A stretch of DNA of 53,990 bases from an uncultured Eubacterium sp. (lineage in GTDB: Bacteria > Bacillota > Clostridia > Lachnospirales > Lachnospiraceae): NCBI GenBank assembly GCA_947385875.1, contig CANDMV010000006.1:1-53990 (forward strand). The letters are read 5' to 3'. Below, piece after piece: positions 1 to 10,096 of this stretch. Below the pieces are notes generated by a model. It had not been told where the DNA came from, ran no database searches, and was given only the letters and a program-made list of their open reading frames with translations. The translations under genes were made by a program, and so were the position numbers. Numbering within the stretch: the first letter of the stretch is position 1; each line of letters starts with the position of its first letter.

Positions 1-260
1 CTCTTTAGGTTTATGAATCTTTCAAGGTTATTTTACTGTTCAGTTATCAATGTTCTTCTAAGATACTGCTCGTAGCAGCTCATTTATTATATCATACTGT
101 TTTCTACTTGTCAACAATTTTTTTCATTTTTTTATTTTCTTTTTTTGTTGACTTTTGTCGCAGCTGTTATAATTTAACATATCTTCAAGTTGCTGTCAAT
201 ACTTTTTTTATTTTTTGTAATTTTCTTAATATCAAGTTAATCATTTACAAAAAATAAAAC

Positions 261-347
261 GGAGAAGGAGGGATTTGAACCCTCGCGCCGGTTACCCGAC
301 CTATACCCTTAGCAGGGGCACCTCTTCGGCCACTTGAGTACTTCTCC
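261..347 (-). tRNA. tRNA-Ser(GCT)
   Basis: On the minus strand the sequence folds as an 87-nt class II tRNA with a long variable arm. The acceptor arms are GGAGAAG and CTTCTCC, the T loop reads GGTTCAAATCC, and the 7-nt anticodon loop CTGCTAA contains GCT. The 3' CCA is not encoded. It reads serine AGC/AGU codons. Just 3' of it, an AT-only inverted repeat (208-257, 13-bp arms) lies in the otherwise featureless stretch 1-260; it lacks a following T run, so I do not call it a terminator. Confidence 0.96.
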
Positions 348-395
348 ATAGCGTCTGCTTTTATTTAATACTTCAATCGCCGTAACGCAAAAGTA

Positions 396-424
396 ATTTT
401 ACATGTATTTGGATTATTTGTCAA
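396..424 (-). promoter_or_regulatory. Sigma-A type promoter of tRNA-Ser
   Basis: Read on the minus strand, TTGACA (419-424) is followed after 17 nt by TAAAAT (396-401). This lies about 50 nt upstream of the tRNA-Ser 5' end and downstream of the fumarase beta gene, so the tRNA probably has its own promoter. Confidence 0.7.
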
Positions 425-442
425 CATGTTTTTTTAAATTTT

Positions 443-1009
443 TTAATTTTTTTCTGTTATTATATTCTGATACTCTTTTATAGCTGTTTCGTACAGATTA
501 TTTCCTTCCGAATCTATAACTACTACCATTGGAAAATCTTCTACTTTCAGTCGTCTTACAGCTTCTGTACCTAAATCTTCATAACAGATCAAATCTGATT
601 TTTTAATACATTTAGATATGACAGCTCCTGCACCGCCCACTGCTGCCATATACACAGCTTTATTTCTTATAATTGCATCAACAACTTCTTTTGAACGCTT
701 ACCTTTTCCTATCATAGCCTTCTGACCTAAATCTAAGAGTTGAGGCGCATACTTATCCATCCGGCTAGCTGTTGTAGGTCCTGCAGAGCCTATGACCTGT
801 CCTTCACGTGCTGGTGAAGGCCCCATATAATAGATCGCCGCATCCTTCAGATCGATCGGCAGCTTCTCTCCCCGTTCTAAAGTCTCAATCATACGTTTAT
901 GTGCTGCATCTCTGGCTGTATAGATCGTTCCAGTAAGATACACATAATCTCCTGACTTTAATTCTTTTGTTATATCTTCTGTAATTGGTGTATTAATATA
1001 TTTCTCCAT
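443..1009 (-). CDS. fumB: Fumarate hydratase class I, beta subunit
   Basis: This 188-residue protein matches the C-terminal (beta) half of the oxygen-sensitive 4Fe-4S fumarases and L-tartrate dehydratases, which interconvert fumarate and L-malate in the cytoplasm. Visible family features are the SGDYVYLTGTIYTARDAAHKR start, the YMGP segment, GSAGPTTASRMD and the AVGGAGA segment. In single-chain class I fumarases this domain is fused behind the Fe-S domain; here it is separate, as in many Clostridia. The alpha subunit lies upstream on the same strand but 311 nt away, an unusually wide gap. No strong Shine-Dalgarno is near the ATG: GAAGG is about 14 nt away. Tartrate as substrate cannot be excluded from sequence. 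Confidence 0.88.
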   Translation of the reverse strand: MEKYINTPITEDITKELKSGDYVYLTGTIYTARDAAHKRMIETLERGEKLPIDLKDAAIYYMGPSPAREGQVIGSAGPTTASRMDKYAPQLLDLGQKAMIGKGKRSKEVVDAIIRNKAVYMAAVGGAGAVISKCIKKSDLICYEDLGTEAVRRLKVEDFPMVVVIDSEGNNLYETAIKEYQNIITEKN

Positions 1010-1184
1010 AATATTATTTTTATACCTTCACAAAATTATTTTATACAAAATTGACTATATGTACAACGCAGCTGACACTCATTCTTGGAAAGTTACTTTA
1101 AAAGTCCTGTCGTGAAGCCAGTTAAATGATTTTATTCTTAGTATTTCGCAGATTGTGCATGTAAATTTACTTTACAATCACACC

Positions 1185-1255
1185 CAGTGTCATCAACTTT
1201 AGCCTTGATTAACCAGATCTGCATCCGGCGGAAGTTCACTACGTTAATGACACTG
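1185..1255. repeat. Inverted repeat between the fumarase subunit genes
   Basis: The arms cagtgtcatcaac (1185-1197) and gttaatgacactg (1243-1255) are inverted repeats of 13 nt with one mismatch, around a 45-nt centre. They sit in the 311-nt stretch 1010-1320 between the alpha and beta fumarase genes. I see no gene in the rest of that stretch. It could be a processing or attenuation structure, or a decayed small mobile repeat. Confidence 0.5.
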
Positions 1256-1320
1256 ATTCATACCAAATACCACTGCTTTTAGATAACTGGCACGAATATG
1301 AACAATAACAATCTAAATAT

Positions 1321-2163
1321 TTACAATACTCTTCTTATATGTCTTGAAACATGACAGCATATATTGACAGCTACCGGAAGCCCTGCTATATGAGTTGGAT
1401 AGACATTGATATTCACACCCAATGCAGTGGTTGTTCCTCCTAATCCTCCGGGACCTATCCCTAAGCTGTTAATCTTATTCAGCATCTCTATTTCCAGCTT
1501 TTCGACATAAGGTATTTCAGAATGCTTTGTAATATCACGTGTCAATGCCTGTTTTGCCAAAAGAGCACACTTTTCAAAATCACCGCCAATTCCTACTCCT
1601 ATCACCATAGGCGGACAGGCATTTGGTCCCGCATCCTTTACTGTATTCAAAATAGCTTCTTTTACACCTTCTATTCCATCTGCCGGCTTCAGCATATAGA
1701 CCCTGCTCATATTTTCACTGCCAAATCCTTTTGGCGCTACGATGATTTCAATCTGTGATCCCGGCACGATCTGATAGTGAATAATACCAGGCGTGTTGTC
1801 TTTCGTATTTTCCCGCAAAATTGGATCTTTTACTACAGATTTACGCAGATAGCCCTCTGTATAACCTCTGCGTATTCCTTCCTGAATGGCATCTTCTAAA
1901 AAAACACCTTCTACATGTACTTCTTGGCCAATATTAAAAAATATAACTGCCATGCCTGTATCCTGACAGATCGGTATCTTCTGCTCTGCAGCTATATCCA
2001 TGTTATCCTCCAGCTGTCCTAAGATCCGGCAGCCGAGAGGAGATCTTTCACTCTCTTTTCCTTGATGAATCGCATTTTTTAGATCTTGTGACAGATGCAG
2101 ATTCGCTTCTATACACATTTCGCTGATATTTTTGATAATCTCATCCGTATAAATTACCCTCAT
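1321..2163 (-). CDS. fumA: Fumarate hydratase class I, alpha subunit
   Basis: This 280-residue protein is the Fe-S (alpha) part of class I fumarase/tartrate dehydratase. Three cysteines fit the 4Fe-4S ligands of the family: Cys66 in IPICQDTG, Cys183 in GPNACPP and Cys269 or Cys270 near the C-terminus (VNICCH). Other family signatures are GVGIGGDFEKCA, with a catalytic-site glycine stretch, and GPGGLGGTTTALGV. With the beta subunit downstream it would hydrate fumarate to malate in a partial TCA or fermentation pathway. The ATG is preceded by AAAGGAGAA, a good ribosome binding site. The 311-nt gap to the beta gene is odd for subunits of one enzyme. Confidence 0.9.
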   Translation of the reverse strand: MRVIYTDEIIKNISEMCIEANLHLSQDLKNAIHQGKESERSPLGCRILGQLEDNMDIAAEQKIPICQDTGMAVIFFNIGQEVHVEGVFLEDAIQEGIRRGYTEGYLRKSVVKDPILRENTKDNTPGIIHYQIVPGSQIEIIVAPKGFGSENMSRVYMLKPADGIEGVKEAILNTVKDAGPNACPPMVIGVGIGGDFEKCALLAKQALTRDITKHSEIPYVEKLEIEMLNKINSLGIGPGGLGGTTTALGVNINVYPTHIAGLPVAVNICCHVSRHIRRVL

Positions 2164-2218
2164 ATCTGTTCTCCTTTTTCGTAGCAGCTCAGAAGCCGTA
2201 AAGATATCTTAAAAAGCT

Positions 2219-2354
2219 TTAGAGTGTGTTTGAAAACACTTTCTGCGAGATGTACCCACAGAGCATGATTTGGAGAATTTATCCAAAATTTATGAATCTT
2301 ACCCATAGGACATGATATAGCGGGCAAAGCCTCCTAAATTCGGGATAAATTCAG
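2219..2354. repeat. Palindromic repeat family 1, diverged copy
   Basis: Begins with tagagtgtgtttgaaaacac and continues with gagatgtaccca, gagaatttatcc, a tagcgggc core and gggataaattc. These blocks recur in the same order at 19452, 42743, 45106 and 47022. It has no ORF. It fills most of the 305-nt gap between gyrA and the fumarase alpha gene; the remainder of that gap shows nothing recognisable. Confidence 0.6.
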
Positions 2355-2468
2355 ATAAACATAATAAAATATTCTGACAAGCATTAAACTTTGCAACAAC
2401 GCCGACTCACGAGCTCAAAATAATAAGCTATCTGAAATATTTTGTCGCTTGTGATTATAATTAAAGTT

Positions 2469-5234
2469 TTATTCATCATCATTCTCTTGCTGATCGGCTT
2501 TGGCTCTTGTCAACAGCTCATCAATCTGTGCTTTTTCTTGCAAATCCAGCATTTCTGAATCAATTACAAGATCTCCGGCATCCGATGACTCTATATTCAT
2601 CTCTGCCTGCATTTTTTTCTCATTTTCTATATTTGATTCTACAGATTCTTCTGCTACTGAATTTTCGCTTAATTCCCCAGCTTCTGATTCTTTAATATTT
2701 TCTACCTGTGCTCCCATACTCGAATCAGATGGTATAACTGTATCTGCTTCCTTCTCCAAAGCCAGATCATCTTCTTCCACTTCATCCTTAGGCTCTGCCT
2801 CCCTCACCTTTGTAAGACTCGCCACCTTTACATCAGACTCCAGATTCATCAGCTTCACACCAGACGTTACTCTGGTCAATACAGATATTCCTTTCACAGG
2901 CATACGTATAATAATGCCTTCTGTCGTAATCATCATGATTTCGTTATCTTTATTTACTGCCTTTACTCCGATAATATTTCCTGTCTTCTCCGTGATCTTA
3001 TAACATTTTACACCTTTTCCGCCGCGGTTTTGTACAGTAAATTCATCCATCATCGTACATTTACCCATACCTTTTTCTGATACAGCCAGCAGCATTTCTC
3101 CCTGAGTATTCAGCTGCATTCCGACGACTTCATCACTTGCCGCCAGATTCATGCCAATTACGCCCATCGAATTTCTTCCTGTACTGCGCACATCCTTTTC
3201 ATTAAAGCGGATACACTGACCGTATTTTGTCACCAGTATAATATCCTGCTCATTATTGGTCATCTTCACTTCGATTAACTCATCATCTTCACGAAGATTC
3301 ATTGCTGCAAGACCTGTCTTTCGAATATTTGCATATTCAAGGATTGGGGTCTTTTTTACAATTCCTTTTTTTGTTGCCATAAATAAGTACTCATTATCCT
3401 TATATTCTCTCAATGGAATCAGAGCTGTTATTTTTTCACCAGGCTGGAGCTGGAGGATATTAATGATTGCCGTTCCTCTTGATGTACGCCCTGCCTCCGG
3501 GATCTCATAGCCTTTCATACGGTATACACGGCCGGTATTTGTAAAAAACATGAGATAGTGATGCGATGTCGTCATCAGCAGGTCTTCGATATAATCATCC
3601 TCAATCGTTTCCATGCCTTTGATTCCTCGCCCCCCGCGATGCTGGCTTCGAAAATTATCCATGCTCATGCGTTTGATATACCCCAGCTTTGTCATCGTGA
3701 TAATTGTATTTGTGACAGGAATCATATCCGCCATAGACACGTCCAGCTCATCATAGCTGATACTTGTCCTTCTTTCATCACCATATTTTTCTAAAATAAT
3801 CAATATTTCTTCACGAATTACGCCCAACAGCTTTTTTTCATCTGAAAGAATCGATTTATAATAAGCGATTTTTTCTGCTAATTCCTGATATTCACCTTCT
3901 ATTTTTTCGCGTTCCAGTCCTGTCAGAGCTCTCAGACGCATATCAACGATCGCCTGCGCCTGTACATCCGTCAGTCCAAAACGCTCTATTAATTTTTCTT
4001 TTGCCTCGGCAGTCGTCCTGCTTCCACGGATAATCGAGATTACTTCATCAATATGATCTAACGCAACCAGCAGTCCTTCTAATATATGCGACCGCTCCTC
4101 TGCCTTATTTAAATCATACTTCGTCCTTCTTGTAACGACTTCTCTCTGATGAGTCAAGTAATGATTTAATAAATCCAGCAGGTTCATGATCTTAGGTTGG
4201 CCATTGACAAGAGCCAGCATAATTACTCCAAACGTATCCTGAAGCTGCGTGTGCTTATACAGAAGATTTAATATCATATTTGGATTGACATCTTTTCTCA
4301 GCTCAATACAGATCCGCATACCCTGACGGTCAGACTCATCGCGAAGGTCAGTAATCCCATCGATTTTTTTGTCATGTACTAAATCTGCTATTTTTTCAAT
4401 CAGCCTGGCCTTATTGACCATAAAAGGGATCTCTGTAACTACAATACGATTTTTCCCGTTTTTCATCGGCTCTATATTGGAAATAGCACGTACTTTGATC
4501 TTCCCCTTTCCAGTACGATAGGCTTCATTTATTCCAGCTGTTCCCAGTATGCTTCCACCTGTAGGAAAATCCGGTCCTTTTACAATACTCATCAATTCAT
4601 CTATATCCGTAGAGCGATCATTTTCTACTTCATTATCTATGATCTTTACTACTGCGCTGATCACTTCACGCAGATTGTGCGGCGGTATATTGGTTGCCAT
4701 GCCTACTGCAATGCCTGTCGTCCCATTCACCAATAGGTTTGGATAACGCGAAGGCAGTACAACCGGCTCTTTCTCTGTCTCGTCAAAGTTAGGTCTGAAA
4801 TCAACGGTATCCTTGTTGATGTCAGCGAGCATTTCCATTGAAATCTTGCTTAGCCTTGCCTCTGTGTACCTCATAGCTGCAGCGCCATCGCCGTCCACAG
4901 AGCCAAAATTGCCATGTCCATCTACTAATGGGTATCTGGTAGACCAATCCTGCGCCATATTTACGAGCGCACCATAGATCGAACTATCACCATGCGGATG
5001 ATATTTACCCATTGTATCACCGACAATACGCGCACATTTACGATGCGGTTTGTCCGGCCCGTTATTTAGCTCTATCATGGAATACAAGACTCTGCGCTGT
5101 ACCGGCTTTAATCCGTCCCTTACATCAGGCAGGGCTCTCTGCGCAATTACGCTCATCGCATAGTCGATATAAGAAGATTCCATTGTTTCTTTCAGATCTA
5201 CATCATGGATTTGATCAAATATCTTATCATCCAT
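2469..5234 (-). CDS. gyrA: DNA gyrase subunit A
   Basis: GyrA is the breakage-reunion subunit of DNA gyrase (A2B2), which introduces negative supercoils using ATP. The catalytic tyrosine is Tyr123 in [11 protein letters not shown]. The quinolone region reads [13 protein letters not shown], with Gly88 where E. coli has Asp87. The GyrA box QHRGGRG opens the C-terminal beta-pinwheel, and a related QNRGGKG occurs later. At 921 residues it is about 100 longer than the Bacillus protein: residues from about 812 to the end form an acidic Glu/Asp/Ser-rich tail, probably disordered. It lies 13 nt downstream of gyrB and is probably co-transcribed with it. Confidence 0.98.
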   Translation of the reverse strand: MDDKIFDQIHDVDLKETMESSYIDYAMSVIAQRALPDVRDGLKPVQRRVLYSMIELNNGPDKPHRKCARIVGDTMGKYHPHGDSSIYGALVNMAQDWSTRYPLVDGHGNFGSVDGDGAAAMRYTEARLSKISMEMLADINKDTVDFRPNFDETEKEPVVLPSRYPNLLVNGTTGIAVGMATNIPPHNLREVISAVVKIIDNEVENDRSTDIDELMSIVKGPDFPTGGSILGTAGINEAYRTGKGKIKVRAISNIEPMKNGKNRIVVTEIPFMVNKARLIEKIADLVHDKKIDGITDLRDESDRQGMRICIELRKDVNPNMILNLLYKHTQLQDTFGVIMLALVNGQPKIMNLLDLLNHYLTHQREVVTRRTKYDLNKAEERSHILEGLLVALDHIDEVISIIRGSRTTAEAKEKLIERFGLTDVQAQAIVDMRLRALTGLEREKIEGEYQELAEKIAYYKSILSDEKKLLGVIREEILIILEKYGDERRTSISYDELDVSMADMIPVTNTIITMTKLGYIKRMSMDNFRSQHRGGRGIKGMETIEDDYIEDLLMTTSHHYLMFFTNTGRVYRMKGYEIPEAGRTSRGTAIINILQLQPGEKITALIPLREYKDNEYLFMATKKGIVKKTPILEYANIRKTGLAAMNLREDDELIEVKMTNNEQDIILVTKYGQCIRFNEKDVRSTGRNSMGVIGMNLAASDEVVGMQLNTQGEMLLAVSEKGMGKCTMMDEFTVQNRGGKGVKCYKITEKTGNIIGVKAVNKDNEIMMITTEGIIIRMPVKGISVLTRVTSGVKLMNLESDVKVASLTKVREAEPKDEVEEDDLALEKEADTVIPSDSSMGAQVENIKESEAGELSENSVAEESVESNIENEKKMQAEMNIESSDAGDLVIDSEMLDLQEKAQIDELLTRAKADQQENDDE

Positions 5235-5247
5235 TTAAAATACCCCC

Positions 5248-7170
5248 TTAAATATCTAAGTTCTGAACCTTTCGCGCATTTTCCTCAATAAATTCCCGTC
5301 TGGGTTCTACTTTATCTCCCATTAAAGTCGTAAATGTCAAGTCAATTTCAGAAGAACTCTCTTCGTCAATCAACACTCTCTTTAAAATACGTTTTTCCGG
5401 ATCCATAGTAGTCTCCCACAGCTGTTCGGCATCCATCTCTCCTAGTCCTTTATAACGCTGGATCTTATTATTTCCGTCACGCCCTATTTCTTTTAAAATG
5501 CTGTCAAGTTCCTTTTCGTCATATGCGTACCATACATTTTTATTTTTTTCCACCTTAAATAGTGGAGGTGTTGCTAGGTAAACATGCCCCTGCCTGATTA
5601 GTTCCGGCATAAACCGATATAAAAATGTCAGCATCAATGTACTGATATGAGCCCCATCTACGTCGGCATCGGTCATAATTATAATTTTGTTATATCTTAA
5701 TTTCTTAATATCAAAATCATCATGTATTCCTGTTCCAAATGCAGTAATCATCGCCTTTATCTCTGCATTTCCATAAATCTTATCCAATCTCGCTTTTTCA
5801 ACATTCAGGATTTTACCGCGCAGCGGCAGAATAGCCTGAGTGGCACGGCTTCTGGCTGTCTTCGCAGAGCCCCCGGCAGAGTCTCCCTCTACAATAAAAA
5901 TCTCACAGTTCATCGGATTTTTATCTGAACAATCCGCTAATTTACCTGGAAGAGAAGTATTCTCAAGCGCGGTCTTTCTGCGTGTCAGATCTCTTGCCTT
6001 TCTGGCTGCATCTCTCGCTCGCTGTGCCAATAATGATTTTTCACAGATCGACTTTGCTACCTGAGGATTCTGCTCCAGATAATAGGTCAGCTGTTCGCTG
6101 ACTACAGAATCTACTGCTCCCCTTGCTTCGCTGTTTCCCAGCTTCTGCTTTGTCTGTCCCTCAAACTGCGGCTCTTCGATTTTTATACTGATAATCGCAG
6201 TCATTCCTTCACGTATATCTTCTCCGGCCAGCGGCGGATCACTGTCCTTTAAGATTTTATTTGCTCTGGCATAAGCATTAAATGTCTTCGTAATCGCATT
6301 ACGAAAACCAGCCAGATGTGTTCCGCCTTCCGGCGTAATTATATTATTGACAAAACTATACGTCGAGTCATTATAAGAATCGTTATGCTGAAGCGCTACT
6401 TCTACGATTACATTTTCTTTCTGTCCTTCGCAATAGATGACGTCTGGATATAATGCTTCATGGCTGCGGTTTAGATATGTTACAAATTCTTTAATACCGC
6501 CGGCATAATGAAACTCATGCATACGGACAGGATCATCACGTTTATCCTTTAAGATAATACGCAGCCCCTTTGTCAAAAATGCTGTTTCCCGAAGGCGCTG
6601 CTTTAATGTATCATAATCAAAAATTGTCTCTTCAAAAATCGATCCATCCGGTGAAAATGTTACTTTTGTTCCTGTCTTTTGCGGATCACAGGTACCTGCT
6701 TTCTCCAATGGATACATCGTCTTTCCACGCTCATAACGCTGCTTATAGATCACGCCATTACTACAAATCTCTACTTCCAGCCAATTTGACAATGCATTTA
6801 CAACGGAAGCTCCCACCCCGTGAAGTCCGCCTGATACCTTATATCCTCCGCCGCCAAATTTCCCTCCCGCATGAAGTACAGTGAATACAACCTCGACAGC
6901 AGGGAGTCCAGCCTTATGGTTAATTCCGATTGGAATGCCGCGTCCATCATCTATTACAGTGATGGAATTATCTTTATTGATTTTAACCTCAATATTTTTG
7001 CAGTATCCTGCCAGAGCTTCATCAACTGAATTGTCTACAATCTCATACACCAGATGATGAAGTCCTCTTGCAGATGTACTGCCTATATACATTCCAGGTC
7101 TTTTACGTACTGCTTCCAGCCCTTCAAGGATCTGAATCTGATCAGCACCGTAATTATTTTCAATAGCCAT
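5248..7170 (-). CDS. gyrB: DNA gyrase subunit B
   Basis: GyrB (640 residues) is the ATPase subunit of gyrase. The N-terminal GHKL ATPase carries the Asn/Asp motifs VDNSVDEAL and DDGRGIP and the glycine-rich [14 protein letters not shown] lid. The TOPRIM domain has EGDSAGG and DADVDGAHI, which bind Mg2+, and the tail has the GyrA-contacting RYKGLGEM segment. The length is normal for Firmicutes. It follows recF by 110 nt and precedes gyrA by 13 nt in the minus-strand dnaA-dnaN-yaaA-recF-gyrB-gyrA array, the classical Firmicutes order. Confidence 0.98.
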   Translation of the reverse strand: MAIENNYGADQIQILEGLEAVRKRPGMYIGSTSARGLHHLVYEIVDNSVDEALAGYCKNIEVKINKDNSITVIDDGRGIPIGINHKAGLPAVEVVFTVLHAGGKFGGGGYKVSGGLHGVGASVVNALSNWLEVEICSNGVIYKQRYERGKTMYPLEKAGTCDPQKTGTKVTFSPDGSIFEETIFDYDTLKQRLRETAFLTKGLRIILKDKRDDPVRMHEFHYAGGIKEFVTYLNRSHEALYPDVIYCEGQKENVIVEVALQHNDSYNDSTYSFVNNIITPEGGTHLAGFRNAITKTFNAYARANKILKDSDPPLAGEDIREGMTAIISIKIEEPQFEGQTKQKLGNSEARGAVDSVVSEQLTYYLEQNPQVAKSICEKSLLAQRARDAARKARDLTRRKTALENTSLPGKLADCSDKNPMNCEIFIVEGDSAGGSAKTARSRATQAILPLRGKILNVEKARLDKIYGNAEIKAMITAFGTGIHDDFDIKKLRYNKIIIMTDADVDGAHISTLMLTFLYRFMPELIRQGHVYLATPPLFKVEKNKNVWYAYDEKELDSILKEIGRDGNNKIQRYKGLGEMDAEQLWETTMDPEKRILKRVLIDEESSSEIDLTFTTLMGDKVEPRREFIEENARKVQNLDI

Positions 7171-7280
7171 ATGTCACCCTCCTGATTCTACTGCCTCGAT
7201 CATCCAAAGCTGTTCCTATATACATCCTGTTTTATTTATCTTAAATCTCAACAGTCCAGACAAGCTGACCTGTTGTTACC

Positions 7281-8372
7281 TTAAATCTCTTTCTTCAGTT
7301 CCACACAGCCGTTTTTCACTTCAAATACACGGTCAAGCTTAAAACGGTTTTTAACAAATTCATCCAGTCCGGTACAAGTAATGATCGTCTGAATGTCGTG
7401 AATACTGCCAAGCAGAAAATTCTGCCTGCTGCTGTCCAGTTCAGATAATACGTCATCTAAAAGCAATACCGGAGTATCGTGGATTAAATTTTTTACCAGC
7501 TCAATTTCAGACAGCTTCAGCGACAGTGCCGAAGTCCGCTGCTGACCCTGAGAACCAAATTTTCTTATATCCACATCACCGATCTTAAAAGAAAGATCAT
7601 CCCGATGCGGCCCTGCTGAAGTCTGGCAGTATTTCAAATCTTTCTCAGCAGATCTGGATATTTCTGATTCAAAATGCTCAGCATCCGTATTCGGTTCATA
7701 AGTGATCTTTAATTCTTCTCTATTTCCAGAAATATTTTTATGGATATGATATACAATTTCACTCAGTTCTTTTATGAATTCTCTTCTTCGTCTGATAATG
7801 CGGCATCCATAATCAACCAGCTGCATATTCCATACAGAAAGCGTATCCTTTAACTCAGGTCGAAATACTAGGTCTTTTAACAGTTTATTTCGCTGATTCA
7901 GAATTTTATTATAATTTGTCAGGTCAGACAGATAGATTTTATCCAGCTGACACAGTTCTAAATCCAGAAAACGTCTGCGCTCAGAAGGACCATCTTTAAT
8001 GATATTTAAGTCCTCCGGTGAAAAAAATACGATATTTAAAATACCAAACAAAGAACCAGCCTTTTTGATAGGAATTCGGTTTACTGCAATTCCCTTTGAG
8101 CGGTTTTTCTTTAGATGTATATCAATCTGATATTCTTTTTCATTTTTAATGATAAATGTACGTATATGCGCTTCCTCTTCCTTAAAACGTATCATATCCC
8201 TGTCTTTGCTTCCTTTGTGTGACTTAGTCGTAGCACTGACATAGGCTGACTCAAGTACATTTGTCTTTCCCTGCGCATTATTTCCAAACAGAATATTTGT
8301 TCCCTCTGTAAATTCTATCATTAAATCTTCATAATTGCGAAAATTTTTTAACTCAATGGATTTTATCATCAT
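7281..8372 (-). CDS. recF: DNA replication/repair ATPase RecF
   Basis: RecF (363 residues) is an SMC/ABC-like ATPase that loads RecA at gapped DNA as part of the RecFOR pathway. Walker A is GNNAQGKTN near residue 31, the ABC signature lies in GSQGQQRTSALSLKL, and Walker B is PVLLLDDVLSELD. The N-terminal MIKSIELKNFRNY beta strand is typical. The start codon overlaps the yaaA stop by 4 nt (ATGA), so translation is likely coupled. A second in-frame ATG directly follows the first and could be used instead. Confidence 0.96.
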   Translation of the reverse strand: MMIKSIELKNFRNYEDLMIEFTEGTNILFGNNAQGKTNVLESAYVSATTKSHKGSKDRDMIRFKEEEAHIRTFIIKNEKEYQIDIHLKKNRSKGIAVNRIPIKKAGSLFGILNIVFFSPEDLNIIKDGPSERRRFLDLELCQLDKIYLSDLTNYNKILNQRNKLLKDLVFRPELKDTLSVWNMQLVDYGCRIIRRRREFIKELSEIVYHIHKNISGNREELKITYEPNTDAEHFESEISRSAEKDLKYCQTSAGPHRDDLSFKIGDVDIRKFGSQGQQRTSALSLKLSEIELVKNLIHDTPVLLLDDVLSELDSSRQNFLLGSIHDIQTIITCTGLDEFVKNRFKLDRVFEVKNGCVELKKEI

Positions 8373-8578
8373 TGCTCAATATGAATTGTCTCACCATCAT
8401 AAGAGACAATGTCTCCATTATGCAGTTTTTTTCCGCGTTGATATTCGATTTCGCCGTTTACAGTGACTTCTCCGCCCTGAATTACGATTTTTGCTTCTAC
8501 ACCAGAATTGACAAGACCTGCTAATTTCAATGCCTGGCCAAGTTTTATATATTCACCTCTTATTTTTATCTGTTCCAT
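8369..8578 (-). CDS. yaaA: S4-domain RNA-binding protein YaaA
   Basis: This is a 69-residue protein made almost entirely of an S4 RNA-binding fold, with the characteristic pattern LKLAGLVNSGVEAKIVIQ followed by GEVTVNGE and GDIVSYDG. In Bacillus the orthologue between dnaN and recF has been linked to ribosome assembly (RlbA). Here it keeps the same place and overlaps recF by 4 nt. The ATG has an AGAGGAAA ribosome binding site. Confidence 0.88.
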   Translation of the reverse strand: MEQIKIRGEYIKLGQALKLAGLVNSGVEAKIVIQGGEVTVNGEIEYQRGKKLHNGDIVSYDGETIHIEQ

Positions 8579-8679
8579 AATTTCCTCTAATCTAGATCAT
8601 ACCAAGACACTATTTACGAGTGATAAATTATTCTATAGAGCTTAAATTAACATCTTATATACAATATATCATTTCTTTA

Positions 8680-9792
8680 TTAGTTATTTGCTGCATTAAA
8701 ATTAACAGGAAGAATAAGATAGATATAGTGATCTGTATCACTCCTTATAAAACAAGGCGCTTTCGGATTTACCATATACAGCATGATTTCTTCATCATCA
8801 ATAACTCTGAGTGCATCTACAAAGAATTTAGGATTAAAGCCTATCAGCATATCTTTTCCATCTTTTTCAATTTCTATATCTTCATTCATGGAACCAATAA
8901 ACGATGTAATCCTTAATTCCATATGCTCGTCACTTATATCCATAATAATCGGCTTTTTGTCGCCTTCCTTAACAAGCAGAGTAGCTCGGTCAATACATTC
9001 CAACAGCTCTCGTTTATTAATTTTAATTTTAGTCTCATATGCAGAGGCTATCATCTGGTCGATTCTAAAATATTCTCCATCTATCAGCCGGGATAAAACA
9101 GTCGTTTTTTCAAATTCAAACATGATATGATTATCTGTAATATAAATGTCTACATATTCTTCTACTGATCCTGGAAGAATTTTGCTGATTTCTTGTAATG
9201 TTTTTCCCGGTACAACTACTTTTTTAGTTTCACTGATATTTTTTAGTTCAATATTTCTTACAGAGACACGATGTCCATCTAAAGAAACCACTCTAAGCTT
9301 ATTTTCATTGATTTCAAATAATTCGCCTGTCATTAGCTTATTTGTATCATTATCTGCTATAGAAAATATCGTCTGACGAATTACTTCTTTTAATGTAAAT
9401 TGAGTGACTGAAATAGGTTCATTTTTTTCAATCGACGGTAAATAAGAAAAATCATCTCCTAATTTACCTACAATATTAAATTTTGCTTTTTCACATGTAA
9501 TCACTGTCTGTAGTGAGCTGTCTGATGTAATTACTATATCATTATCCGGGAGCTTACGTACAATTTCAGAAAAGATCTTCGCATCTAAGGCAATGATGCC
9601 GGGTTCTTCTATGATTCCTTCTATAGAAGTTTCGATTCCAAGTTCGGTATCATTTGCGATTAATTTGATCTCCCCATCTGATGCATCTATTAAGATGCAT
9701 TCTAAAATAGGCATGGTGGTTCTGGTAGGAACCGCCTTTATGGCAATATTTACTCCATAGAGCAAATTTGCTTTTGAACAAATCAGCTTCAT
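8680..9792 (-). CDS. dnaN: DNA polymerase III beta sliding clamp
   Basis: The beta clamp encircles DNA and tethers DNA polymerase III. The 370-residue protein has the three repeated clamp domains: MKLICSKANLLYG at the start, TMPILECILIDA and EIVRKLPDNDI in domain I, FSIADNDTNKLMTGELFEI in domain II, and the C-terminal YLILPVNF that ends the hydrophobic partner pocket. I place the start at 9792, because AAAGGAG lies 8 nt upstream; a TTG six codons earlier would bury that site. It is separated from dnaA by about 300 nt of DnaA-box DNA. Confidence 0.97.
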   Translation of the reverse strand: MKLICSKANLLYGVNIAIKAVPTRTTMPILECILIDASDGEIKLIANDTELGIETSIEGIIEEPGIIALDAKIFSEIVRKLPDNDIVITSDSSLQTVITCEKAKFNIVGKLGDDFSYLPSIEKNEPISVTQFTLKEVIRQTIFSIADNDTNKLMTGELFEINENKLRVVSLDGHRVSVRNIELKNISETKKVVVPGKTLQEISKILPGSVEEYVDIYITDNHIMFEFEKTTVLSRLIDGEYFRIDQMIASAYETKIKINKRELLECIDRATLLVKEGDKKPIIMDISDEHMELRITSFIGSMNEDIEIEKDGKDMLIGFNPKFFVDALRVIDDEEIMLYMVNPKAPCFIRSDTDHYIYLILPVNFNAANN

Positions 9793-9961
9793 GTGTATAA
9801 CTCCTTTCAAGATGAATTCTATAAATAAATATATATATTACTTCGTAATCATAATCATAAGGGAAGTGTAAATGTGCAAAAGTACTTGAACCCCTTAAAA
9901 ATTCAACAAACCAGCAATAGAATAACTACGTGAAAAACTTTAAGTGAACAGCTTCATAATA

Positions 9962-10085
9962 TGTGAATAACTGGCACAGGCTATTTTGTCATTTTTTATC
10001 AAGCTCGAAAAAAAGTGGATTATCCCTCTTAATAAACACAAAATACCATAGTTATCCACAGTTATGCACAAAAAAATGTGGATAA
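9962..10085. other. oriC part 1: DnaA-box cluster between dnaN and dnaA
   Basis: The dnaA-dnaN spacer (9793-10096) holds four sequences matching the DnaA box TTATNCACA: TTATTCACA on the minus strand (9962-9970), TTATCCACA (10052-10060), TTATGCACA (10062-10070) and TGTGGATAA, its minus-strand form (10077-10085). The last three lie within 34 nt of each other. Further loose variants such as gtggattat lie near 10015. The spacing and position match the incC-type half of a bipartite Bacillus-like origin. Confidence 0.85.
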
Positions 10086-10096
10086 CTGTGGATTTG

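Noticed and set aside
208..257. Terminator of tRNA-Ser
   Set aside because: A 13-bp AT-only inverted repeat without a T run on the minus strand; too weak to support.
2500..3003. 167-codon frame on the plus strand inside gyrA
   Set aside because: Shadow of the acidic Glu/Ser-rich gyrA tail, giving a Ser/Phe-rich reading.
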